Assembly: GCA_947497895.1 (NCBI GenBank)
Contig: CANMIL010000003.1
Coordinates: forward strand, 372,001-436,000
DNA from: an uncultured Tenacibaculum sp.
GTDB lineage: Bacteria; Bacteroidota; Bacteroidia; Flavobacteriales; Flavobacteriaceae
Length of the DNA stretch: 64,000 bases
Reading direction: 5' to 3'
The translations under genes were made by a program, and so were the position numbers. The notes under the pieces were generated by a model. The model was not told the DNA's origin. It saw only the letters and a list, made by a program, of their open reading frames with translations, and made no database searches. This document shows positions 9,389-16,976 of the stretch, piece by piece (the stretch's first letter is position 1; each line of letters starts with the position of its first letter).

Positions 9389-9679
9389 ATGAGCAAGTAT
9401 ATTTTTACATATTTCCTAATAATACTAGTAACCTCAACTGTGGTTATTCCCACTTGCATAAGCCTATGTGAGGAAATATGTGAAACGTCCGTTATTATTG
9501 ATGCCGAAACAGATAGTGATGAAGCTCACAAAGAGCTAGAAATTAAATTTCTTCACGCTAATTTCGAATCTTTTGCATACAATAGCGCAATTACTCAAAT
9601 AAAGCTACCTTATCAAAATAAGGTATACAATCCTGTTTATAAGAAACAAGAATGCCCTCCTCCCGAGGTCATTTCATAA
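9389..9679 (+). CDS. Small exported hypothetical protein
   Basis: A 96-residue protein beginning with a hydrophobic segment (residues 5-24). Four cysteines follow closely (TCISLCEEICETS), then an acidic stretch, and the C-terminus is CPPPEVIS. It lies 55 nt after batE on the same strand, so it may be the last gene of that transcript. A terminator-like hairpin follows at 9729-9749. I cannot assign a function; the cysteine cluster near the membrane could bind a metal or form disulfides, but that is speculation. Confidence 0.6.
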   Translation: MSKYIFTYFLIILVTSTVVIPTCISLCEEICETSVIIDAETDSDEAHKELEIKFLHANFESFAYNSAITQIKLPYQNKVYNPVYKKQECPPPEVIS

Positions 9680-9728
9680 CCACCTTTTTCGATCTGTTTC
9701 AATTTACTCTATTTTCAATGGGGCTAGG

Positions 9729-9749
9729 ATAGCTTAATGCTATTTTTTT
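9729..9749 (+). terminator. Terminator-like hairpin after the bat operon
   Basis: ATAGC, a TTAAT loop and GCTAT are followed by a T run. The stem is short (5 bp). It sits 50 nt after the small exported protein and is the best candidate end for the bat transcript. Confidence 0.5.
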
Positions 9750-9826
9750 CAGTTGATACATATCACATATTCAAAATTAACCTTTATTCAAACTATTAGC
9801 TTACGCTAATAAAAAACCACGTTTTT

Positions 9827-11407
9827 ATGTTTAAAACAATCAAAAATGATTTGCCCGCTAGTATAGTGGTGTTTTTTGTTGCATTGCCCCTTTGTTTAGG
9901 GATTGCCCTCGCCAGTGGGGCTCCACTCTTTTCTGGTTTAATAGCCGGTATTGTCGGAGGTATCGTAGTAGGATTTTTAAGTGGATCCAAAATTGGTGTA
10001 AGTGGACCAGCCGCAGGTCTTGCTGCCATTGTACTAACCGCCATTGGTGAATTAGGAGGGTTTAATAACTTTTTACTTGCAGTTGTGCTTGGAGGAGTTA
10101 TCCAATTAATCTTTGGATTTTTAAGAGCTGGAATTATCGGATACTATTTTCCTTCATCAGTTATTAAAGGAATGTTAACTGGAATTGGTGTTATTATCAT
10201 TTTAAAACAAATACCGCATTTCTTTGGATATGACGCAGATCCTGAAGGGGATTTTGCCTTTGCCCAAGTAGACGGTGAAAATACATTTTCAGGAATATTA
10301 AACGCAATTAATCACATTGGAGTTGGATCGACTATCGTTGGAGTTGTTGGATTAGCCATCCTACTTCTATGGGATAAGGTTTTGGTAAAAAAAGCCAAAA
10401 TATTTCAATTGATCCAAGGACCAGTAGTAGCTGTAATCGTAGGTATTATTTTTTATGTTGTTACTCAAGGAAGCGAAACTTTAGGTATAAGTACAAAACA
10501 CTTGGTAAGTGTTCCTGTACCTGACGACGTTGATTCTTTCTTAGGTCAGTTTCAACTCCCAAATTTTTCATTGATTACCGATCCTAGTATTTGGATTACG
10601 GCCTTTACCATCGCCTTAGTTGCAAGTTTAGAAACATTGTTATGTGTTGAGGCTACAGATAAAATTGATCCAGATAAAAACGTTACTCCAACAAATAGAG
10701 AACTACTTGCCCAAGGAACTGGAAATATTATTTCAGGACTGATTGGAGGATTACCTGTAACGCAAGTTATTGTAAGAAGTTCGGCAAACATTCAATCTGG
10801 AGGTAAGAGTAAAGCTTCAACTGTAATTCACGGTTTTTTATTATTGATTTCAATCATTCTTATTCCAAGATTACTAAATCAAATTCCTTTGTCAGTGTTA
10901 GCTGCTGTACTATTCATTGTTGGGTTCAAACTTGCGAAACCTTCACTATTCAAAAAAATGTATCAATTAGGATGGAAACAATTCCTTCCATTTATCGTAA
11001 CCGTTTTAGGTATCGTATTTATTGATTTATTAAAAGGAATTGGACTAGGATTAGCTGTTGGTATTATCGTTATCCTTATTAAGAGTTATCAAAATTCTCA
11101 CTTCTTGCATATTGAAGATATTAGTAATGGGGTTCATAAAATTAAAATGACTCTTGCGGAAGAAGTAACTTTCTTTAACAAAGGAGCTATTTTAAAAGAA
11201 TTAGATAGTTTACCAAAGAACACTCATTTAGAACTTGATGTTAGAAAAACTCGTTACCTAGACAATGACATTATTGAAATTCTAGAAGATTTTGCCTATA
11301 AAGCTCAAGAACGGGACATACATATTAAGCTTTATTCTGAACGAGGTATTGTTGAAAACCCAACAAGTTTTATCGAGTTTTTCAAGTTACGACCGAAAAC
11401 CGCTTAG
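9827..11407 (+). CDS. SulP family anion transporter with STAS domain, probable bicarbonate transporter
   Basis: A 526-residue SulP permease. About 12 hydrophobic helices span residues 10-420, with Gly-rich conserved segments (LPLCLGIALASGAPLFSG, KIGVSGPAAGLAAI), and a C-terminal STAS-like domain lies at about 430-520. SulP proteins move sulfate, bicarbonate or other anions. Three bases separate it from a universal stress protein gene, which is followed by a beta-carbonic anhydrase, so bicarbonate is the most likely substrate. The Na+-dependent BicA transporters belong to the same family. The substrate is inferred from context, not from a diagnostic residue. Confidence 0.9.
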   Translation: MFKTIKNDLPASIVVFFVALPLCLGIALASGAPLFSGLIAGIVGGIVVGFLSGSKIGVSGPAAGLAAIVLTAIGELGGFNNFLLAVVLGGVIQLIFGFLRAGIIGYYFPSSVIKGMLTGIGVIIILKQIPHFFGYDADPEGDFAFAQVDGENTFSGILNAINHIGVGSTIVGVVGLAILLLWDKVLVKKAKIFQLIQGPVVAVIVGIIFYVVTQGSETLGISTKHLVSVPVPDDVDSFLGQFQLPNFSLITDPSIWITAFTIALVASLETLLCVEATDKIDPDKNVTPTNRELLAQGTGNIISGLIGGLPVTQVIVRSSANIQSGGKSKASTVIHGFLLLISIILIPRLLNQIPLSVLAAVLFIVGFKLAKPSLFKKMYQLGWKQFLPFIVTVLGIVFIDLLKGIGLGLAVGIIVILIKSYQNSHFLHIEDISNGVHKIKMTLAEEVTFFNKGAILKELDSLPKNTHLELDVRKTRYLDNDIIEILEDFAYKAQERDIHIKLYSERGIVENPTSFIEFFKLRPKTA

Positions 11408-11409
11408 AC

Positions 11410-12216
11410 ATGAAAACTGATAAAAAAGGATATCAAATTTCGGTATTAACAGACTTAAGAGAAAGTACTGAAACGGTTATTCAAACGGCTCTTAGTATTG
11501 CGAAGGTTACCAATGGAAGTATTGCTATTTACCATGTTGTTAAACCTTCAAACATTGTCCGTTCTGAAAATCAACTTTCGGCTTCTAGAAATATTAATAA
11601 CGAATATACCAAAACAGAAAAAAAGCTTGAAGAGCTCGTAGCTAAGTATTCAAAAAACCATGCTACTCCTATTCGTTATACTTTTTCTATCGGTAACATT
11701 AAAAGTAATATTGAAAGCTACTTAAAAGAGAGCACTCCTGATATTGTCGTAATTGGTAAAAAAAGTTCAGCCCCTTTAAACTTTTTGGGAAACGGGGTTA
11801 CCGACTTAGTATTGAAAAAACATCAAGGAGAGGTAGTTATCGCAGCAGATGGAAACAAATTGGTTCCTAATGAACTTATTAATCTAGGTTTTTTAAATAA
11901 ACTAAGACCATTTAAAAACCCTGATATATTCATTCAAATTGCTCAAAGCGCAATTGATCCAATAAAGACGTTTCAATTTACTGACGATGCTAGCCATGAT
12001 CAAACAGTTATAGAATCGTTTAAAAACAAAAAGATTGTTGAGTATGTTTTTGAAAAAAGCAACAATGTAGTAAACAACCTTACTACGTATCTGCGCAAAA
12101 ACAATGTCAACCTACTTTGTTTACCACGAAAAAAGAACAATAGAACAACAAAAGAATTGGATATTAATGATGTATTAAATAAATTAAACATCTCATTATT
12201 AGTAACCGCGAATTAA
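11410..12216 (+). CDS. Universal stress protein (tandem UspA-like)
   Basis: A 268-residue protein with two UspA-type halves. The first (about 8-145) is recognisable: VLTDLRESTETVIQTALSIA at its start, and DIVVIGKKSS followed by a Gly-rich LGNGVTDLVLKK nucleotide-site-like segment at its end. The second half is more diverged. It starts two bases after the SulP stop and precedes the carbonic anhydrase, so the three genes are very likely one operon. It could regulate the transporter in response to energy or carbon state; this is inference. Confidence 0.85.
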   Translation: MKTDKKGYQISVLTDLRESTETVIQTALSIAKVTNGSIAIYHVVKPSNIVRSENQLSASRNINNEYTKTEKKLEELVAKYSKNHATPIRYTFSIGNIKSNIESYLKESTPDIVVIGKKSSAPLNFLGNGVTDLVLKKHQGEVVIAADGNKLVPNELINLGFLNKLRPFKNPDIFIQIAQSAIDPIKTFQFTDDASHDQTVIESFKNKKIVEYVFEKSNNVVNNLTTYLRKNNVNLLCLPRKKNNRTTKELDINDVLNKLNISLLVTAN

Positions 12217-12241
12217 ATTTAACACAAATTACAAGAATTAA

Positions 12242-12871
12242 ATGAAAGCTCATACCAAAGAAACCCAAGCTGCCATGACACCAGAGAAATCGCTTCAAGC
12301 CTTAAAAGAAGGTAACGTGCGTTTTCAACAGAGTTTAAAGGTAGACAGAAACCTATTGGAACAAGTGAATGACACTAAGAAAGGTCAATTTCCTTTTGCA
12401 ACTATTTTAAGTTGTATTGATTCAAGAGTTTCTTCCGAACTTATTTTTGATCAAGGAATTGGCGACATCTTTAGCGTAAGAATTGCTGGTAACTTCGTAA
12501 ATGAAGATATTTTAGGAAGTATGGAATTTGCATGCAAACTTGCGGGCACCAGACTTATTGTTGTTTTAGGACACACAAGCTGTGGAGCCGTAAAAGGAGC
12601 CTGTGATGATGCAAAACTAGGAAACTTAACAGGAATGTTAGGAAAGATTAAACCTGCTGTTGAAGCCGTTGCAGAACCAAAAGATGCTTCTATTAGAAAC
12701 TCTTCAAATCTAAGCTTCGTTAACAATGTAGCTAAAAAGAATGTTGAATTAACTATTGATAACATTGTAAAGCAAAGTGAAGTTTTAGCAGACATGCATA
12801 ACAATGGAGAAATTCAAATTATTGGAGGAATGTACGATATCAGTGATGGATCGGTTACATTCTACGAATAA
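12242..12871 (+). CDS. Beta-class carbonic anhydrase
   Basis: A 209-residue cytoplasmic enzyme that interconverts CO2 and bicarbonate. The zinc ligands of the beta class are visible: Cys58 in SCIDSR with the Asp60/Arg62 dyad, and His111 and Cys114 in GHTSCGAVKGAC. Length and motif spacing fit the family. It follows the stress protein by 25 nt and is followed by a strong terminator. Placed between two SulP transporters, it probably converts imported bicarbonate to CO2, or the reverse, for carboxylation reactions. Confidence 0.96.
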   Translation: MKAHTKETQAAMTPEKSLQALKEGNVRFQQSLKVDRNLLEQVNDTKKGQFPFATILSCIDSRVSSELIFDQGIGDIFSVRIAGNFVNEDILGSMEFACKLAGTRLIVVLGHTSCGAVKGACDDAKLGNLTGMLGKIKPAVEAVAEPKDASIRNSSNLSFVNNVAKKNVELTIDNIVKQSEVLADMHNNGEIQIIGGMYDISDGSVTFYE

Positions 12872-12890
12872 AACACAAAAACAATTTACT

Positions 12891-12930
12891 AAAATAGAGT
12901 CTATTACGTTTAGTAGACTCTATTTTTTTA
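12891..12930 (+). terminator. Rho-independent terminator after carbonic anhydrase
   Basis: A long perfect stem (AAAATAGAGTCTA with TAGACTCTATTTT) runs directly into a T run, 20 nt after the carbonic anhydrase stop. It ends the SulP-Usp-carbonic anhydrase operon. Confidence 0.85.
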
Positions 12931-13141
12931 TAGAGAATTCGTATCTTGTAATCAAGAGAATTTAAGATTTTTTTAATTTAATAATGTCTTAAAGTTTTAT
13001 GACATAGCCCCTTGTAATGTTATCATTTTGTATAAAGCGCAAATACCCCTCATAAAATTTCGTAATAATATTTACATAAACTAAGTTTGCCGCTGAAACT
13101 GTTACGTAAAAATAAACTGATTTAACATACAACATTTATAA

Positions 13142-15004
13142 ATGAAAAAGTTATTTTCAAATGTAAGAGGCGATTTTTTTGGTGGGATTACCGCTGGTAT
13201 CGTTGCACTTCCTTTAGCAATTGCTTTTGGTGTTTCATCTGGGTTAGGGCCAAGTGCCGGTTTATACGGAGCCATTTTTATTTCTTTCTTTGCGGCTCTG
13301 TTCGGAGGTACCAGTACACAAATTTCTGGACCAACCGCTCCTATGACCGCCGTAAGTATGGTGGTAATTGCTAATATTATTGCTGTAAACGATGGAGATG
13401 TTTCAAAGGCATTACCATCCATTTTAACAGTTTTTCTACTTGCTGGTTTAATCCAAATTTTTCTAGGAATCATTTCTCTTGGAAAATACATCAAGTACAT
13501 TCCTTACCCCGTGGTATCTGGTTTTATGTCCGCTATTGGAGTTATTATCCTTGTTACTCAAATTCTTCCTTCAATTGGATACAATGCTAAAGAGGATGTT
13601 GAATTTGTTAATCAATTTAAACCCCAAGCCGAAGAAATCATTTTAGAAAATATTCTAAAAGACGAAGCACGCGAAGGCATTTTAGTTCTGGAAGATTTTA
13701 GAAAAACGATTGAACGCGCGGAAGAAATTCAACCTGAAGATATATTAAAAGAAAGTAAAACACTAGCTGCTAAAAATGCTTCTGGTGTTATTGGAACTTT
13801 AAAAGTACTTCCTAGAGCCCTAACTAAAATTAATTGGTTAGAACTTATTCTCGCCTTGGGAACCATCTTTATTATTTACGGATTCAAACGAATTACCACA
13901 TCTATTCCAAGTACGTTGGTTTCTTTGGTAGTAATGACAGGAATAGCGGTTGGTTTTGGACTTAATTATAAACCTATAGAGGAAATCCCTAGTGGTTTCC
14001 CTACACTTAACTTGTCTATCTTTTCACAGTTTAGCTTAACAAATATTACTCCATATATTTTCACTGCTTTGACGCTTGCTCTTTTAGGAGCTATTGACTC
14101 TTTGTTGACTTCAGTAGTTGCTGATAACATGACGAAAACAAAGCATAATCCAAACAAAGAATTAATTGGTCAAGGAATAGGGAATAGTATTGGAGCTTTA
14201 TTCGGAGGAATTCCTGGAGCCGGTGCAACCATTAGAACTGTCGTAAATATCAACTCCGGAGGAAAAACCAAACTATCTGGAATGATTGCTGGAGTGATGC
14301 TTCTAATTATTTTATTAGCACTCGGACCTGTAGCCTCAAAAATTCCAGCAGCTGTATTGGCAGGTATTTTAGTTACTGTGGGTATTGGAGTAATCGACTA
14401 TAAAGGGTTGAAAGCCATTCCGAACCTACCAAAAGACATTAAATTAGGGCCTATTAAAGTGAGTTCTGAGGTAATTATTATGTTGGTTGTATTACTTCTT
14501 TCTACTTTCTGGAATTTAGTATATGCCGTAGGAATTGGTTTAGTGATTGCTTCTTTAATGTTTATGAAAAAAATTGGAGATTTAACAGCCAAGAAGTCCG
14601 ATGTACTTCCATTGAGTGAAAAGGCTTGGGCAGATGAAAAAGATTTCCCTAAGTATTTATTGGAAGAAGTATTTATTAAACATATTAATGGTCCTTTATT
14701 TTTCGGATCTACTAATGAACTTCAACAGCTGGCAAAACAAATTCCTGTAACAGCATCCACTGTTATTTTCAGAATGGATAAAATGCAATACTTAGATCAA
14801 TCAGGACTATATGTACTTGAAGATATATTAGTCGACCTTAAAAAAGATCGTAAAAATGTTCTTTTCGTTCATTTACAAGAACAACCAAGATATATGATGG
14901 AACGCATTGACATTATTCCAGATTTAATACCTGAGTCAACGATTTTTGATTCTTTCGACGATTGCCTTCAATGGGTTCTTCAAAATGTCAAAGACGAATA
15001 CTAA
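13142..15004 (+). CDS. Second SulP family transporter with STAS domain
   Basis: A 620-residue SulP permease, longer than the first because of an insert of about 70 hydrophilic residues near 155-225 (between QILPSIGYNAKEDVEFVNQF and ALTKINWLELILALG). Conserved features include GITAGIVALPLAIAFGVSSG, the GPTAPM motif, and a clear C-terminal STAS domain (about 505-605, with MDKMQYLDQSGLYVLEDIL). It is separated from the carbonic anhydrase by a terminator and 200 nt, so it has its own promoter. The neighbourhood suggests bicarbonate or another anion; the insert may be regulatory. Confidence 0.9.
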   Translation: MKKLFSNVRGDFFGGITAGIVALPLAIAFGVSSGLGPSAGLYGAIFISFFAALFGGTSTQISGPTAPMTAVSMVVIANIIAVNDGDVSKALPSILTVFLLAGLIQIFLGIISLGKYIKYIPYPVVSGFMSAIGVIILVTQILPSIGYNAKEDVEFVNQFKPQAEEIILENILKDEAREGILVLEDFRKTIERAEEIQPEDILKESKTLAAKNASGVIGTLKVLPRALTKINWLELILALGTIFIIYGFKRITTSIPSTLVSLVVMTGIAVGFGLNYKPIEEIPSGFPTLNLSIFSQFSLTNITPYIFTALTLALLGAIDSLLTSVVADNMTKTKHNPNKELIGQGIGNSIGALFGGIPGAGATIRTVVNINSGGKTKLSGMIAGVMLLIILLALGPVASKIPAAVLAGILVTVGIGVIDYKGLKAIPNLPKDIKLGPIKVSSEVIIMLVVLLLSTFWNLVYAVGIGLVIASLMFMKKIGDLTAKKSDVLPLSEKAWADEKDFPKYLLEEVFIKHINGPLFFGSTNELQQLAKQIPVTASTVIFRMDKMQYLDQSGLYVLEDILVDLKKDRKNVLFVHLQEQPRYMMERIDIIPDLIPESTIFDSFDDCLQWVLQNVKDEY

Positions 15005-15010
15005 AAATAC

Positions 15011-15245
15011 TAATACCAGTTGCTGTTTGAAATTATTGTAAAAGAAAAATGAACTGCCCCGATGCAAGCATACGGGGTATCAATCGGATTCATAATTTTA
15101 TATTTCGAGGCAAGCCTCGGAGAATTAAACCCTTGGCTATCGCCCTGCGATTAAAGCATAGCCGTAGCTACGATTTCTTTTTATTCTGAAATAGAAAGGA
15201 AAAAAGAGCGTTTTATTGCGGTAATTTCAAATTGTAAATGGTATA
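15011..15245. repeat. MITE-like repeat, copy A (about 235 bp)
   Basis: Ends are imperfect inverted repeats: TACCAGTTGCTGTTTGAAAT at the left and ATTTCAAATTGTAAATGGTA at the right. The right half (GCATAGCCGTAGCTACGATT onward) is shared with copy B. A private internal block carries two hairpins, CCCCG...CGGGG and CGAGGC AA GCCTCG. No open reading frame. This is the longest of three copies in 2 kb. Confidence 0.75.
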
Positions 15246-15271
15246 AAGACTGCCTCGGTTGTCTTTTTTTA
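15244..15271 (+). terminator. Terminator-like hairpin
   Basis: AAAGAC, a 10-nt loop and GTCTTT are followed by T residues, just after repeat copy A. It may end transcription of the second SulP gene or come with the repeat. Confidence 0.45.
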
Positions 15272-15421
15272 TACGTAAAATTCTTCATAAACATTATCTG
15301 TACACCCTACTTACTTAAGAAAAACTATTTAAATGTAACATTTCTAATGATTTAGAGTCTTTAACATAATCAAATAAAACTGATATCTTTAGAAAAACAA
15401 CTAACTAACAAAACTACCTAC

Positions 15422-16063
15422 ATGCTAAAGGCTTCTAAAATTACCATTGCAATACTATCCACATTAATTGGATTGTATCCAGTTATTTATTTTTTAATAG
15501 ATCGAAAATTTGGATTGCTCTCTACAAAATCAATAGAACTACTTAACGACAACTTATGGAATATTACCTTTTACAGCCATATCATTTTAGGAGGGATTTC
15601 CTTACTAATTGGATGGTTACAATTCAGTAAAAGACTGAGAAAACGCCGAATGCGTGCTCACAGATTTATTGGAAAAGCGTACACTATAAGTGTTTTGACT
15701 AGTGGAATATGTGGACTATATATTGCCACACACGCCACTGGAGGCATCATTAGTATTTCTGGTTTCTTTAGCCTCGGAATTGTATGGATTTATACGACGT
15801 TTATTGGTTACAAAACAATAAAGAAAGGAAACATAAAACTGCATGAAAAAATGATGATTTATAGTTACGCTGCTTGTTTTGCAGCGGTAACTTTAAGAAT
15901 ATGGCTTCCTATACTAACATCAACTCTTGGCGAGTTTATCAGTGCCTATCGAATAGTAGCTTGGTTATGTTGGGTTCCAAATTTGGTAGTAGCCTACTTT
16001 ATAGTAAATACTAAAAAGCCAACTCATGACGAGTTAACGGTTATTCATAATGAACTCAATTAG
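15422..16063 (+). CDS. DUF2306-type membrane protein
   Basis: A 213-residue integral membrane protein with six or so hydrophobic helices. Typical DUF2306 segments are visible: HIILGGISLLIGWLQF, then RMRAHRFIGKAYTISVL, and later KLHEKMMIYSYAACFAAVTLR. The conserved histidines in helices 2-3 and 5 recall haem-binding membrane proteins, but no function is established. It stands alone between repeat-rich stretches. A second, more diverged protein of similar layout is at 54123-54746. Confidence 0.85.
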   Translation: MLKASKITIAILSTLIGLYPVIYFLIDRKFGLLSTKSIELLNDNLWNITFYSHIILGGISLLIGWLQFSKRLRKRRMRAHRFIGKAYTISVLTSGICGLYIATHATGGIISISGFFSLGIVWIYTTFIGYKTIKKGNIKLHEKMMIYSYAACFAAVTLRIWLPILTSTLGEFISAYRIVAWLCWVPNLVVAYFIVNTKKPTHDELTVIHNELN

Positions 16064-16311
16064 ACTTTTTGAGTTCAATACCTTAAACAACTAAATCCTT
16101 ATCATTTAGAAAAAATAACAAACACGTAACCTTTGAATACAAAATATGTTAACACAATTTTATGATTTTATTTACTTATCAATATTTGCATCCCTTCGGG
16201 ATTTAGGGTAATTTCGGAAGGTCTGAAATATTGTGTTTTACAAGTTATTAACTAGGCTTTTAAAATCAATTATTTCATATCAAAACAAATATTAATTGTT
16301 TTGTGAAGGTA

Positions 16312-16451
16312 GTTGTGAATTGATGGCAAATTGTATTTTATGTCCCTTAGCAGCTATCATAGCAGAAAGTTCTTTGTATTTAGTAACAAACACTACTACG
16401 TCAAAACTGAAAACTATTGTGAATTGATATCAAACTGTATTTCCCAATTTA
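16312..16451 (+). CRISPR. Degenerate type II CRISPR mini-array (two repeat units)
   Basis: Two units beginning GTTGTGAATTGATGGCAAAT (16312) and ATTGTGAATTGATATCAAAC (16416) match each other at 23 of the first 27 positions, then diverge. Both match the exact complement of the tracrRNA anti-repeat at 23431-23455, apart from a one-base gap and one to three substitutions each. The repeat starts are 104 nt apart, leaving 68 nt between 36-nt repeats: too long for one usual 30-nt spacer and too short for two spacers plus a full repeat. The array therefore looks partly deleted. Orientation is plus, as expected for pairing with the tracrRNA. No third unit was found. Confidence 0.65.
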
Positions 16452-16499
16452 TAAATTCAGTCTTAAAAGTGGATGGATGTTTACAAAAGAATCCAAAAA

Positions 16500-16523
16500 A
16501 GCTACATAATATTTTATGTAGCT
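16500..16523. terminator. Palindromic hairpin downstream of the CRISPR relic
   Basis: AGCTACATAA and TTATGTAGCT form a perfect 10-bp stem around TATT. An A run lies on the left side, so it would act best as a terminator for minus-strand transcripts; on the plus strand only CATTTCT follows. It may mark the end of the relic array. Confidence 0.4.
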
Positions 16524-16535
16524 CATTTCTGCTCG

Positions 16536-16699
16536 TACCAGTTAGTGCTTGAAATTAACGTAAAAGAAAATGAAGATTTTTTTCTTTAAATAAAGAAGAA
16601 AATTAAGGCATAGCCTTAGCTACGGTTTCTTTTTATTCTGAAAGGGAAATGAAAAAAGAACGTTTTATTCCGATAATTTCAAATTGCAAAATGGTATTA
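16536..16699. repeat. MITE-like repeat, copy B (about 164 bp)
   Basis: Same ends as copy A (TACCAGTTAGTGCTTGAAAT at the left, ATTTCAAATTGCAAAATGGT at the right) and the same right-hand core (GGCATAGCCTTAGCTACGGT, then TTCTTTTTATTCTGAAA). It lacks most of copy A's internal block. Non-coding. Confidence 0.75.
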
Positions 16700-16841
16700 A
16701 CTAATCAAATATTACATAAATGTAAACTCACATAAATATATCCCCTTTCAGTAACTACAAAGTAAAATAATTATTAACCCTACATCAATAATAAACTATG
16801 AACTAAGTGGTTATAATAACAGAGATTATATATTTGAATTT

Positions 16842-16942
16842 ATATCAATTGGTGTTTGAAATTTCCGTAAAAGAAAATGAAGATTTTTTTCTTTAGATAA
16901 AGAACGTGTTATTCCGGTAATTTCAAATTGTAAATGGTATTA
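16842..16942. repeat. MITE-like repeat, copy C (about 100 bp)
   Basis: The shortest copy: left end ATCAATTGGTGTTTGAAATT, right end GGTAATTTCAAATTGTAAAT followed by GGTATTA. It shares with copy B the GATTTTTTTCTTTA block after the left end but lacks the middle core. It looks like an internal-deletion derivative of the same family, and ends 35 nt before the S9 peptidase start. Confidence 0.75.
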
Positions 16943-16976
16943 CATAAACTAAACAAACCTTAAAACCACTATAATA

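Larger units (their letters stand above)
16064..16976. other. 913-bp intergenic region with structured element, CRISPR relic and two repeat copies
   Basis: No convincing gene. In order it holds a potential structured element (16180-16233), two CRISPR-like repeat units (16312-16451), a 10-bp-stem palindrome (16500-16523, AGCTACATAA TATT TTATGTAGCT), repeat copy B and repeat copy C. The only frame of any length (16331-16552) runs through the CRISPR units and is not credible. Confidence 0.7.

Noticed and set aside
16331..16552. A 73-codon frame in the region between DUF2306 and the S9 peptidase
   Set aside because: It runs through both CRISPR repeat units and the palindrome, has no recognisable protein features, and is a by-product of AT-rich non-coding sequence.
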